From contig NZ_JADPEG010000006.1 of NCBI RefSeq assembly GCF_015667585.1, positions 121,925-185,924 on the forward strand: a stretch of 64,000 nucleotides of DNA, written 5' to 3'. The translations under genes were made by a program, and so were the position numbers. Shown one piece after another: positions 8,714 to 15,997 of this stretch (its first letter is position 1; every line of letters starts with the position of its first letter). The notes under the pieces are model-generated. The model saw only the letters and a program-made list of their open reading frames with translations, searched no databases and was not told where the DNA came from. The stretch comes from Clostridium sp. D33t1_170424_F3 (GTDB lineage: Bacteria > Bacillota > Clostridia > Oscillospirales > Acutalibacteraceae).

Positions 8714-9724
8714 ATGGAAGATATTATTAAGACTGATTCGAATATATTATCTGAACTAGAAGCTGATGCCGCAACTGATGTAGACAGCATGATCAGCGAT
8801 GACATCGAAGTTTCGGACTCTGAAAGTCTACAAGAAGATGAGCTCCAATCAGGTTTTCTTCCTCTACCCTCCGGCCGTGCACTCTCTTTGCAAGAAACTT
8901 ATGATGTTATGGCATCCGAGAACACAGCAGTGATTGTTTTAGTTGGTCCTTCTGGATGCGGGAAAACAACTATCGAATCTACGATATATCAGTTGTTTCA
9001 ACGAGAGAAATTAGCGAATCATTTGTTTGCCGGCTCAAAAACAATTCAAGGCTATGAAGATCGTTCTTTTTATACCAGAATCAATTCTAGACAAGAGATT
9101 GCCACTACACCAAGAACCAGCCGAGGAGTACAAGAAATATTTCTTCATTTGCGTTTGTTTAATGAAGACAAAAAGCAGATAGCTAATTATCTGTTTGCAG
9201 ATCTATCGGGAGAGGAAATCCAAGCACACATTGCCAATGTAGGTAGTTTGGCAAAACAAATGCCCTTTTTAAAAAACGCAGACTCAATAACGGTAATTCT
9301 TGATGGAGAACGCCTTGCAAATAAATATCGAAGAAATGGCGTTATTGAAGAAGCCTCAACGATGATAAGAACGATTTTTGACGCAGGATTGTATTCTGTG
9401 TCCACAAAAGTGCAGCTTGTTATCAGTAAATTTGATATCATTAGCGCAAGCGATGATTCTACCATTAGTTGTTTTATTGAAGATAAAATCAAAGAACTGC
9501 AGTCTTTAATCACTCATTATATTAAAAATGTTACAGTTCACGAGGTTGCCGCAATGCCTCACGACTCATCTTTTACCGTGGGATTTGGCCTTGAAAGCTT
9601 ATTGTCGTCATGGGATTATGAGCCGCGATATCTCCATAGCAGTCCTCAGTATGAGTTTGATGAGCCAATAGATTCCGAGTTTAATAAACTGTTCTACAAG
9701 CTGAGAGGTACAACACATGAATAA
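8714..9724 (+). CDS. Double-GTPase component 1 (DLSGE-motif P-loop GTPase)
   Basis: A 336-residue P-loop NTPase. An acidic, Asp/Glu/Ser-rich tail (residues 1-45) precedes the domain. Walker A is GPSGCGKTT (78-86), the Walker B/G3 position reads FADLSGEE (161-168), and a G4-like ISKFD lies at 237-241, supporting guanine specificity. DLSGE in place of DxxG is shared with the next gene, so the two form a pair like the DO-GTPase1/DO-GTPase2 families of conflict systems. The gene starts five bases after the upstream stop and overlaps the next gene by eight bases. It likely acts as a nucleotide-dependent switch for the effector. Confidence 0.75.
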   Translation: MEDIIKTDSNILSELEADAATDVDSMISDDIEVSDSESLQEDELQSGFLPLPSGRALSLQETYDVMASENTAVIVLVGPSGCGKTTIESTIYQLFQREKLANHLFAGSKTIQGYEDRSFYTRINSRQEIATTPRTSRGVQEIFLHLRLFNEDKKQIANYLFADLSGEEIQAHIANVGSLAKQMPFLKNADSITVILDGERLANKYRRNGVIEEASTMIRTIFDAGLYSVSTKVQLVISKFDIISASDDSTISCFIEDKIKELQSLITHYIKNVTVHEVAAMPHDSSFTVGFGLESLLSSWDYEPRYLHSSPQYEFDEPIDSEFNKLFYKLRGTTHE

Positions 9725-10357
9725 AAAATGTTTTATTATGGGGCTTCCCGGCGCAGGAAAAACAACGTTTCTCGCGGCATTGTGGCATACAATTAATAGT
9801 AATTCATTTGCAGCTAGTCTGAAATTGGATAAAATAGATAATGGGCAGTATCTTGCACAACTAAGTCAAAAATGGGTCGATGCCGAACCACTTGACAGAA
9901 CGGTTCCAAGCAACGAACAAACAAACCTTAGTATTAAGCTAAAAGCGCCTGATGAGACTATATTTGAATTGTTTTTCCCTGACTTGTCTGGAGAAACCTT
10001 TCAAAAGCATTATGTGCAAAGATCTATATCGGAAGAACTTGCAGATTATATTCAAACAGCGGATGCAGTTTTGTTTTTTATTCATGTAGATAGTGTGAAA
10101 TCAATCGGTCTTATTTCGGAGCACATGACATGTATCCAGGATAACAAAGCAGAACCATCGTTGGCTAGGGATCCAAAAAAACATGATCCTTTGCAAGTTC
10201 AAGTGATTGAATTATTACAGTTTATATCGGATCTTAGGAAAGGGCAACTAACGAAGATTAGTTTTGTTTTTTCTGCATGGGATATAGCAATCCGAGCGAA
10301 TTCCGAAATGACACCTGCAACCTTTTTTTCAACTCATATGAATATGCTATGGCAGTT
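9717..10357 (+). pseudogene. Double-GTPase component 2, N-terminal part (split by insertion)
   Basis: This encodes the first 214 residues of a GTPase: Walker A GLPGAGKTT (9-17), FPDLSGETF (88-95, the DLSGE motif) and FVFSAWD (about 183-189), a G4-like position. Reading stops two codons after residue Phe214, inside a mobile element. The missing C-terminal 73 residues are found intact and in frame at 15775-15997. Joining the flanks gives a 287-residue protein with a smooth junction (MLWQF then LTSHYTFVKYL). The truncated product keeps the nucleotide-binding motifs but loses the end of the fold, so the system is probably off while the element is present. Confidence 0.85.
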
Positions 10358-10420
10358 CTGCTAAAGGTTCTTTACAAGGGCATAATAAAACAACTGAAAA
10401 TACAGGGGCCAATCTACAAC

Positions 10421-10456
10421 AAAACGCCGCCATTGTTACCAATGGGCGGCGTTTTT
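10421..10456 (+). terminator. Hairpin terminator at the left end of the element
   Basis: AAAACGCCGCC and its complement GGCGGCGTTTT form a stem with one bulge, followed by TTTTT. It would stop operon transcription entering the element. Confidence 0.65.
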
Positions 10457-10515
10457 GCGCACATGGGAAAATTGCGCAAGGCGGGATCGTCCTGTCGATA
10501 GCATTAACCCATGCA

Positions 10516-10538
10516 CTTCTGGACATTTTGTCCAGAGG
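10516..10538. repeat. Palindromic repeat copy 1 of 5
   Basis: The core is TCTGGACA-TTT-TGTCCAGA inside a conserved 23-bp unit that begins CT and ends GG. The central triplet is in the TTT orientation. Confidence 0.9.
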
Positions 10539-10570
10539 TTGATGTATCTCGTCAACATGGCTCCTGTGGG

Positions 10571-10712
10571 TATATATCCCCCGTCGCCGCATCACAAAAA
10601 GCACAGACGGGGCCGCCTGTCAAGGGCGCGAACGCGCCGCCGCTTGCGGCGGTTTACCCTTGATGGGCGGCCCTGGCTGTGCTATCCACAAGGGGCGCGG
10701 CGGGGGATATAT
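10571..10712. repeat. Long nested inverted repeat (about 140 bp)
   Basis: Paired segments occur in order from outside inwards: TATATCCCCC with GGGGGATATA, AGCACAG with CTGTGCT, GGGCCGCC with GGCGGCCC, CAAGGG with CCCTTG, and a GC-rich tip GCCGCCGCTTGCGGCGG. No convincing gene runs through it. It may be a structured RNA or a transfer-origin-type region of the element. Confidence 0.7.
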
Positions 10713-10720
10713 CCTCCAGA

Positions 10721-10757
10721 GCCGCCCCCTTTTCCATGATTGGAAAAGGGCGGGGGG
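10721..10757. repeat. GC-rich hairpin
   Basis: GCCCCCTTTTCCA pairs with TGGAAAAGGGC-type sequence around a TGAT loop. It lies directly after the long nested repeat. There is no clear T-tract on the plus strand. Confidence 0.5.
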
Positions 10758-10864
10758 ATAAGGTTGAACCCGTAAATAAAAAAATCGGAGTGCTTAGAAA
10801 CGAAACACACATGAAACCGGGGGCTGACCTGTTAGCTTTTAGCCCTTAAAAAGCCGCTTGTATC

Positions 10865-11068
10865 AAGGCTTTGCGGGCCCAGTTTGGAGGGGGCTGGTAT
10901 CTTTCTATGGCCTGCCCCGGTTTTGGGTTTCAAAGCGTAACATTCGAGGTAAGAGCGTGGACAATTAGGACACCAGAAACCCGCTTATTTTAAGGCTCTG
11001 CGGAGTCTGTTCCGATGTGGCTGGTATCTTTCCATGCCCCGTCCCGGTTTTGCTCAAATATTGTCCAC
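10865..11068. repeat. Diverged 61-bp direct repeats and a short IR-bounded segment
   Basis: Two equal-length copies (10865-10925 and 10992-11052) share GGCTGGTATCTTTC and CCCGGTTTTG. The second copy lies within 10957-11068, a 112-bp segment that begins GTGGACAAT and ends with its inverse ATTGTCCAC. No protein-coding gene is visible in 10758-11080. These may be remnants of small mobile repeats. Confidence 0.5.
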
Positions 11069-11080
11069 ACTTTAGAATAG

Positions 11081-11221
11081 CTGGCAGCGGAGAAAAAAGC
11101 CCTCTATGCAGAGTATCACACGGCCCAGCGGGATACGCGGGAGGCCCTGGCCGTCAAGACGAACATCGACCATCTGCTGGGGATCACGGCCCCAGGCAGG
11201 GATAAGGAACAGGCGCGATAG
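11081..11221 (+). pseudogene. Relaxase C-terminal remnant
   Basis: This short open stretch directly follows a stop codon. It reads LAAEKKALYAEYHTAQRDT, continues REALAVKTNIDHLLGI and ends in KEQAR with a stop. This closely resembles the C-terminal tail of mobilisation relaxases of clostridial elements (YxxYxxAxxxxREL...K.NID.LLG). There is no start or catalytic domain, so it is a scrap left when the element decayed. Confidence 0.6.
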
Positions 11222-11241
11222 CGCCGGGGACGCAGCCATTA

Positions 11242-11264
11242 CTTCTGGACAAAATGTCCAGAGG
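11242..11264. repeat. Palindromic repeat copy 2 of 5
   Basis: TCTGGACA-AAA-TGTCCAGA core, central triplet in the AAA orientation. It lies just after the relaxase remnant stop. Confidence 0.9.
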
Positions 11265-11294
11265 TGGCGGGTTTGGGGAGCAACCCCAACAAGC

Positions 11295-11345
11295 ATTTTT
11301 GCGGTCCCGGCGGGGCCGCAAAAATAGCAAGCGTTATACGCTTGC
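11295..11345. repeat. Two adjacent hairpins, possible oriT-type or terminator region
   Basis: ATTTTTGCGGTCCC pairs with GGGGCCGCAAAAAT (one G-T pair). A second stem, GCAAGCGT / ACGCTTGC, follows at 11327-11345. The position between the relaxase remnant and the next promoter fits either a terminator or part of a transfer origin. I cannot tell which. Confidence 0.45.
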
Positions 11346-11402
11346 CCTGCTTGCCGGTAGCGCACAATCCCGGAAACTCTGAAAAAGAGCGTTGCAGTTT
11401 AC

Positions 11403-11449
11403 TTGACATAAATAGATTCTTGATGTATTCTGTTAAGTAGATTAACAGA
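11403..11449 (+). promoter_or_regulatory. marR promoter with overlapping operator
   Basis: TTGACA, a 17-bp spacer and TATTCT. The palindrome TCTGTTAA-GTAGA-TTAACAGA (11429-11449) overlaps the -10 box. A related palindrome precedes the next gene, which supports autoregulation by the MarR protein. Confidence 0.8.
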
Positions 11450-11468
11450 AGGGGATTGTAGTGGACAA

Positions 11469-11927
11469 ATGGATAATTTATCAATAGATCAACTTTGTGA
11501 ATTATTTCTTCAGACAATAAACCAATATACTGTTCTGGAAAAGTTGACACATACCTACGACATCGAGCCACAAATTTATTTAGCTGAGATTCATACCATT
11601 GTAGCTATCGAGACACATGAAAATATAAATATAACTGATTTAGCAAAATTGCAAGGGATTTCAAAAAGTGCTGTATCACAAGCGGTTAGTAAACTCGTCA
11701 AGAAAGGCTTTATTGAAAAAAAAGTTTCACCCGACACGGATAATGAAGTTGTCTTGACCCTTACTGTTAAGGGAAAACAAGTAGCTGATTTGCATAAAAA
11801 ACAACACTCTTTGTTAAGTGAAAAATTAGTTGCTATATTTAAAAAATATCCACCAGAAACAGTTAATACCCTTTCTTCGTTGGCTGTTGATCTTCAAAAG
11901 ATGTGGAAAGAACTATCCCCAAAATAA
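11469..11927 (+). CDS. MarR-family transcriptional regulator
   Basis: A 152-residue winged-helix protein with the MarR layout: an N-terminal dimerisation helix, the HTH NITDLAKLQGISKSAVSQAV (about residues 57-76) and a wing (KKVSPDTDNEVVLTLTVKGK). It controls a small operon with the alpha/beta hydrolase downstream. Two palindromes of form TGTTAAGTNNNTTAACA, one over its own -10 and one 18 bp before the hydrolase start, are the likely binding sites. The start ATG has GGGGATTG upstream. The ligand is unknown; a compound cleaved by the hydrolase is a reasonable guess. Confidence 0.85.
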   Translation: MDNLSIDQLCELFLQTINQYTVLEKLTHTYDIEPQIYLAEIHTIVAIETHENINITDLAKLQGISKSAVSQAVSKLVKKGFIEKKVSPDTDNEVVLTLTVKGKQVADLHKKQHSLLSEKLVAIFKKYPPETVNTLSSLAVDLQKMWKELSPK

Positions 11928-11954
11928 AGATACTTTAATTTTTGTTGCTTTTTC

Positions 11955-11971
11955 TGTTAAGTTACTTAACA
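11955..11971 (+). promoter_or_regulatory. Second MarR-type operator
   Basis: TGTTAAG-TTA-CTTAACA is a perfect palindrome just before the ribosome site (GGAGGT) of the hydrolase gene. It matches the site over the marR -10 box. Confidence 0.75.
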
Positions 11972-11988
11972 TATGGAGGTCGAAAATA

Positions 11989-13125
11989 ATGAGTTACCTA
12001 ATTATAAATCATATTCCGCAGTTTAATTTTCAGGCCAATAGAGTTTTAACTTACGGGGATTTAGCGTGTAATAGCGAAACAATTAAAACCAATATTCCGA
12101 GGATTCAGAACTTTGAAGATTGGTATATAGTCTGGTCAGATATGGCAGAAAGTGCCGAAAGGAAAATGCACTTTCTCCATGCGGCTTATTACTATCGTAT
12201 GGCCGAGTTTTTCTTAAAAACCACTGATGAACGAAAAGAAGATACTTATAACAAATGTATTGAAAATTTTTATCGTGCCTTTGATTTAGAGCTACAATTA
12301 CACTACGAAAAAATTCAGGTGCCCTTTGAAGGAAAAAATCTTTACTGTTTGAAACTATCACCCTTACATTCCAGAGGAACAGTCGTTGTCTGTGGAGGGT
12401 ATGATTCCTTTATTGAAGAATTTGTACTTCAAGTACATGACCTTTTATCTCAGAACTATGAAGTATTACTTTTTGATGGACCGGGACAAGGGAAATGCCT
12501 CCAGGAAAAATTGTACTTCCGCTTTGATTTTGAAAAGGCTACATCAGCTATCTTGGATTTCTTTCATATCAAGAAATGTGCTTTTGTTGGTATCTCATGG
12601 GGTGGCTATTTTGCCTTGCGAAGTGCCGCCTATGAAAAGAGAATATCGGCCGTTGTTGCATATGACGTAATGGACAACGGATTGGAAGTAATGACAAACG
12701 TGTTTCCTGCTCTTGTCTGCCAAATTATTCGACTTGCTTATCGTAACAAATGGAAACGACTTCTTAATGGGTTGGCTGGTATGATAGCAAAGAAAAGTGT
12801 TCTAGCAGATTGGGCATTATCTCAAGGTATGTATATTACAGGGACAGAAACCCCTTTTGAGTTTTATCAAAACCTATCCCATCACAATCTTTTGGGAGTT
12901 ACGGATTTAATCACGCAAGATGTGTTGTTATTGGCTGGTGAGAAAGATCATTATATTCCGTCCAACCAATTTTATAGACTGAAAGGTTCTATACATAATG
13001 CAAAAAGCCTAACTTGCAGATCGTTTACTACAGCGGAAGGAGGTGAACAACACTGTCAAATCGGGAACCATATGCTAGCTGTACATACCATTATTAATTG
13101 GTTAAACCAGCATTTTCAAAACTGA
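11989..13125 (+). CDS. Alpha/beta hydrolase (serine esterase type)
   Basis: A 378-residue cytosolic hydrolase. A helical N-terminal region (about 110 residues) precedes the alpha/beta fold. Visible elements are the LLFDGPGQGK loop, the nucleophile elbow VGISWGGY, the acid GEKDHYIP and a C-terminal His in HCQIGNH. The layout resembles 2,6-dihydropseudooxynicotine hydrolase and related ester/C-C hydrolases. The start at 11989 is set by GGAGGT; the frame is open further upstream but overlaps marR. With MarR control and location on a mobile element, a detoxification or drug-modifying role is plausible but unproven. Confidence 0.8.
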   Translation: MSYLIINHIPQFNFQANRVLTYGDLACNSETIKTNIPRIQNFEDWYIVWSDMAESAERKMHFLHAAYYYRMAEFFLKTTDERKEDTYNKCIENFYRAFDLELQLHYEKIQVPFEGKNLYCLKLSPLHSRGTVVVCGGYDSFIEEFVLQVHDLLSQNYEVLLFDGPGQGKCLQEKLYFRFDFEKATSAILDFFHIKKCAFVGISWGGYFALRSAAYEKRISAVVAYDVMDNGLEVMTNVFPALVCQIIRLAYRNKWKRLLNGLAGMIAKKSVLADWALSQGMYITGTETPFEFYQNLSHHNLLGVTDLITQDVLLLAGEKDHYIPSNQFYRLKGSIHNAKSLTCRSFTTAEGGEQHCQIGNHMLAVHTIINWLNQHFQN

Positions 13126-13190
13126 TTACATATAGGGCACTCTGATTACCGAGAGGGTACTTTGTTTACATGGACGGGTTGGCACCGCCA

Positions 13191-13213
13191 CTTCTGGACA
13201 TTTTGTCCAGAGG
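13191..13213. repeat. Palindromic repeat copy 3 of 5
   Basis: TCTGGACA-TTT-TGTCCAGA core. It lies 36 bp before the response-regulator start. Confidence 0.9.
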
Positions 13214-13248
13214 TGACAGAAACAACAACCAGAAAGGAGGTCTGCGCT

Positions 13249-13962
13249 ATGAACGCGGAGCAGAGAGTTTTGATTATTGACAGTGATTTGAAAAACTGCA
13301 AAGCCATCAAGTACGCCTTGACGGAATACGGCATCGGCGCTTATTATACCCTGTCCGTGGTGGACGGCATCGAGCGCCTTAACCGTCATAACTACGAGCT
13401 TGTGATCCTGGACATCTCCCTGTCGGAAACAGACGGACTCCAACTTCTCCGGTTCATGCGGCAAATGAGTAATATGCCGATCTTGGTGCTGTCCTTTCAG
13501 GGTGGTATTGAGCACCGGGCGCGGGCCTATGAAATGGGAGCGGATGATTTTATACAAAAGCCCCTGGAACTCCAGGAGTGCCTGCTCCGTGCCCAGGCCC
13601 TGCTCCGGCGCTATAACGCAACCGCCCCGCCCCTGCCCGGTCAGCGGTGCTATACCATTGTCACGTTTGAAAACCTGCTGATCGATCCCCTAACCCGCCA
13701 CGTGGTCTACAATGGGCGGGAGTTGGACTTGCCCCGCCGGGAGTTTGATCTGCTGTATGTGCTTTCCTCTCAGGCGGGGCGGGTGCTTACGCATGAACAA
13801 CTGCGCTACTATGTATGGGGCGATGATTTTTCCGGAGACGAAACCAACGCAATCCCTGTTAGTGTGAGCCGCCTGCGGCAAAAGCTGGACGGCGGGAAGT
13901 GCATTGAAAACGTCCGGGGCGTGGGCTACCGTTTCATAGACCCCAAACGCAAAAAGGAGTAA
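13249..13962 (+). CDS. OmpR/PhoB-family response regulator, orphan
   Basis: A 237-residue protein with a receiver domain (RVLIIDSD acidic pocket, phospho-acceptor Asp in LVILDIS, Lys in IQKPLE) and a C-terminal winged helix (REFDLLYVLSSQAGRVLTHEQL, VRGVGYRF). The start ATG has AAAGGAGG at ideal distance. No histidine kinase lies next to it in this element, so its partner is elsewhere or was lost. Codon use is GC-richer than the neighbouring MarR operon, which suggests a different origin. It is flanked on both sides by copies of the 23-bp palindrome. Confidence 0.9.
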   Translation: MNAEQRVLIIDSDLKNCKAIKYALTEYGIGAYYTLSVVDGIERLNRHNYELVILDISLSETDGLQLLRFMRQMSNMPILVLSFQGGIEHRARAYEMGADDFIQKPLELQECLLRAQALLRRYNATAPPLPGQRCYTIVTFENLLIDPLTRHVVYNGRELDLPRREFDLLYVLSSQAGRVLTHEQLRYYVWGDDFSGDETNAIPVSVSRLRQKLDGGKCIENVRGVGYRFIDPKRKKE

Positions 13963-13998
13963 TAAGCGTTTAATCGTGGTATTGTTACATCGCCGTCA

Positions 13999-14021
13999 CT
14001 TCTGGACATTTTGTCCAGAGG
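13999..14021. repeat. Palindromic repeat copy 4 of 5
   Basis: TCTGGACA-TTT-TGTCCAGA core. It lies 37 bp after the response-regulator stop. Confidence 0.9.
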
Positions 14022-14134
14022 TTCCAAGGTTGAAAGTTTACACAGTAATTACTTATTAGGGGGTTCGCTTTTAGCTCTAAAGTGCGGTTGATAGATAGAG
14101 GGATATTTTTTCTCTCCTGACGCAGAGCGGGCGG

Positions 14135-14157
14135 CTTCTGGACAAAATGTCCAGAGG
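14135..14157. repeat. Palindromic repeat copy 5 of 5
   Basis: TCTGGACA-AAA-TGTCCAGA core. It lies upstream of the recombinase promoter. Confidence 0.9.
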
Positions 14158-14185
14158 TCGCCCGTTCCCCTTTGCCGTGGCATCC

Positions 14186-14214
14186 TTGTTGAAGATGGCC
14201 GGCAGAGGTATAAT
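14186..14214 (+). promoter_or_regulatory. Predicted recombinase promoter
   Basis: TTGTTG, a 17-bp spacer and TATAAT, about 45 bp before the recombinase start. Confidence 0.7.
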
Positions 14215-14258
14215 ATACTTGTAGGTTGGCTCCTGTTCCAACGGAAAAGGAGCTAATT

Positions 14259-15770
14259 ATGGATCATAGAATAGACGCTATTTACGGTAGACAATCCATC
14301 GACAAAAAGGATAGTATCAGCATTGAAAGCCAGTTTGAATTTTGCCGGTACGAATTAAAAGGCGGTGAGGGCAAGGAATATAAAGACAAGGGATATTCGG
14401 GCAAGAACATTGACCGTCCCGACTTCCAGCGGCTTTTGAGGGACATCAAGGCCGGGCTGATTAAGCGGGTAGTTGTCTACAAGCTGGACAGGATCAGCCG
14501 CTCCATCGTGGACTTCGCAAAGCTCATGGAAATATTCAAGCAGTACAACGTGGAGTTTGTCTCCTGCACGGAAAAGTTTGATACCTCAACCCCAATGGGC
14601 CGGGCGATGCTCAACATCTGTATTGTGTTCGCGCAGCTTGAACGCGAAAGCATCCAAATGCGTGTAACGGACGCCTTTTATTCCCGGTGCGCCAAAGGCT
14701 ACTATATGCGGGGCCGGGCGGCTTACGGTTTTGATCTTGAGCCCATCGTCATGGACGGGATTAAAACGAAAAAGCTGGTGGAAAACGCGGAGATGGATTA
14801 CGTTGAAATGATGTTTGAAATGTACGCGGAGCCGGAGAGCTCATACGGCGACATTACCCGGTACTTCACCACGCAGAATATTCTGGTATATGATAAAACA
14901 CTAAAGCGCGGTTTTTTAGGCCAGCTTTTACGAAACCCGGTTTACGTCCAGGCTGATATGGATATTTACGAATATTTCAAGGCCCAGGGCGTGAAAATTG
15001 AAAGCCCGCCGGAACTGTTCACGGGTGATTATGGCTGTTATCTGTATCAGGGCCGTGAGGGTGAGGAGCCGATCCTCGTCATAGCGCCCCACAAGGGCCG
15101 CATCCCGTCGGGGCTCTGGCTGGCCGTCCAGCGCAAGCTGTCACAAAACACCACGTTCCAGAATGGGCGCAAGTGCCATAATACATGGCTGGCCGGGAAA
15201 ATCAAGTGCGGCTGTTGCGGGTACGCTCTCGCAAGTCTCAACGCGCCGAATGGCGTTACCTACTTACGTTGTAAACAACGCTCGGAAAATAAAGGCTGTC
15301 AAGGTGCGGGCACTTTGACAAAACAAGTGCTGGAACAAACCGTGTATGAGGAATTGGTTAAGAAAATGCGGGTATTCCAAACGCTGAAAGGCGGCAAAAC
15401 TGCAAGCTACAACCCGAAACTGACCGCCGCCCGCGCCGCGCTTGCCAAAACCGAAAGTGAGATTGAAAAACTGCTTGATACGCTTTCCGGCGCAAATCCC
15501 ACCTTGTTACAATACGCAAACAGCCGCATTGAAGAATTGGACAGGCAACGGCAAGCCCAGGCAAAACTGGTTGCCGACCTTACCGCTAATTCCGTTTCGT
15601 CCTCTCAGGTTGAAAGCATAAGCGGCTATCTGCGGGACTGGGAGTCTGTTGACTTCGACGATAAGCGCCGGGTATCTGTTGACTTCGACGATAAGCGCCG
15701 GGTACTTGATACTCTTGTTTCACAAGTGCGGGCCACAAGTGAGCAAGTCGTGATATATTGGAAACTTTGA
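14259..15770 (+). CDS. Large serine recombinase
   Basis: A 503-residue site-specific recombinase of the TndX/phiC31 class. The resolvase domain has the nucleophile Ser in YGRQSIDKKDS and the active-site Arg in YKLDRISRS. A recombinase domain and a zinc ribbon follow (CGCCGY ... CKQRSENKGC), then a coiled coil (about residues 385-450). The start ATG has AAAAGGAG. The stop codon is only a few bases from the right edge of the element, the usual place for the integrase of such elements. Near the C terminus a 30-bp in-frame duplication repeats SVDFDDKRRV. It should catalyse integration at, and with a partner excision from, the GTPase gene. Confidence 0.95.
   Translation: MDHRIDAIYGRQSIDKKDSISIESQFEFCRYELKGGEGKEYKDKGYSGKNIDRPDFQRLLRDIKAGLIKRVVVYKLDRISRSIVDFAKLMEIFKQYNVEFVSCTEKFDTSTPMGRAMLNICIVFAQLERESIQMRVTDAFYSRCAKGYYMRGRAAYGFDLEPIVMDGIKTKKLVENAEMDYVEMMFEMYAEPESSYGDITRYFTTQNILVYDKTLKRGFLGQLLRNPVYVQADMDIYEYFKAQGVKIESPPELFTGDYGCYLYQGREGEEPILVIAPHKGRIPSGLWLAVQRKLSQNTTFQNGRKCHNTWLAGKIKCGCCGYALASLNAPNGVTYLRCKQRSENKGCQGAGTLTKQVLEQTVYEELVKKMRVFQTLKGGKTASYNPKLTAARAALAKTESEIEKLLDTLSGANPTLLQYANSRIEELDRQRQAQAKLVADLTANSVSSSQVESISGYLRDWESVDFDDKRRVSVDFDDKRRVLDTLVSQVRATSEQVVIYWKL
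15645..15704 (+). repeat. 30-bp in-frame tandem duplication in the recombinase gene
   Basis: Two identical 30-base units each encode SVDFDDKRRV. Related recombinases have this segment once, as far as I recall, so the duplication is probably recent. It lies in the C-terminal region after the coiled coil. Confidence 0.9.
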
Positions 15771-15774
15771 TTTT

Positions 15775-15997
15775 TCTCACTTCGCATTATACCTTTGTCA
15801 AATACCTTTACTCAAATCCAGATATTATAGATTATGACATCTGGGGAGTCAGCGCACAAGGGGCTGACTATGCCGAGAAAGACTCCCTATTAGAAAAGAA
15901 TTCTCCAGTTGAACGAATATTAGTTGTAGATGCAACTGGAAATGTAGGCAGTGATATCACTCTGCCGCTTTACTTAATTTTAGGTGAAAATAAATGA
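15775..15997 (+). pseudogene. Double-GTPase component 2, C-terminal part (split by insertion)
   Basis: This encodes the missing 73 C-terminal residues of the GTPase whose first part ends at 10357. It reads LTSHYTFVKYLYSNPDI, then WGVSAQGADY, then PVERILVV, ending in SDITLPLYLIL. These fit the last strand and helix of a GTPase fold (the SAQG sequence could be the G5-like motif). The frame is continuous with the recombinase-side junction, but there is no proper start. Its stop overlaps the next ATG (ATGA), so the original operon was continuous through this point. Confidence 0.85.

Larger units (their letters stand above)
10358..15774. mobile_element. Serine-recombinase element inserted in the GTPase gene
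   Basis: About 5.4 kb. The left edge interrupts the GTPase gene after CAGTT. The right edge resumes it at TCTCACTTCG, directly after the recombinase stop codon. A shared TT at both edges is compatible with the two-base crossover of large serine recombinases and no target duplication is needed. Cargo: relaxase remnant, MarR regulator, alpha/beta hydrolase, orphan response regulator, recombinase and repeated palindromes. It lacks a full conjugation module, so it looks like a decayed mobilisable element. Confidence 0.85.

Noticed and set aside
10455..10739. A 94-codon gene in the GC-rich left end of the element
   Set aside because: It runs through the long inverted repeat, is Arg/Pro-rich and has no recognisable domain or ribosome site.
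11295..11345. A confirmed oriT
   Set aside because: Hairpins next to a relaxase remnant are suggestive, but no nic consensus could be recognised.
10516..14157. A CRISPR array made of the 23-bp palindromes
   Set aside because: The copies are hundreds of bases apart with genes between them and no uniform spacers, and no cas genes are present.
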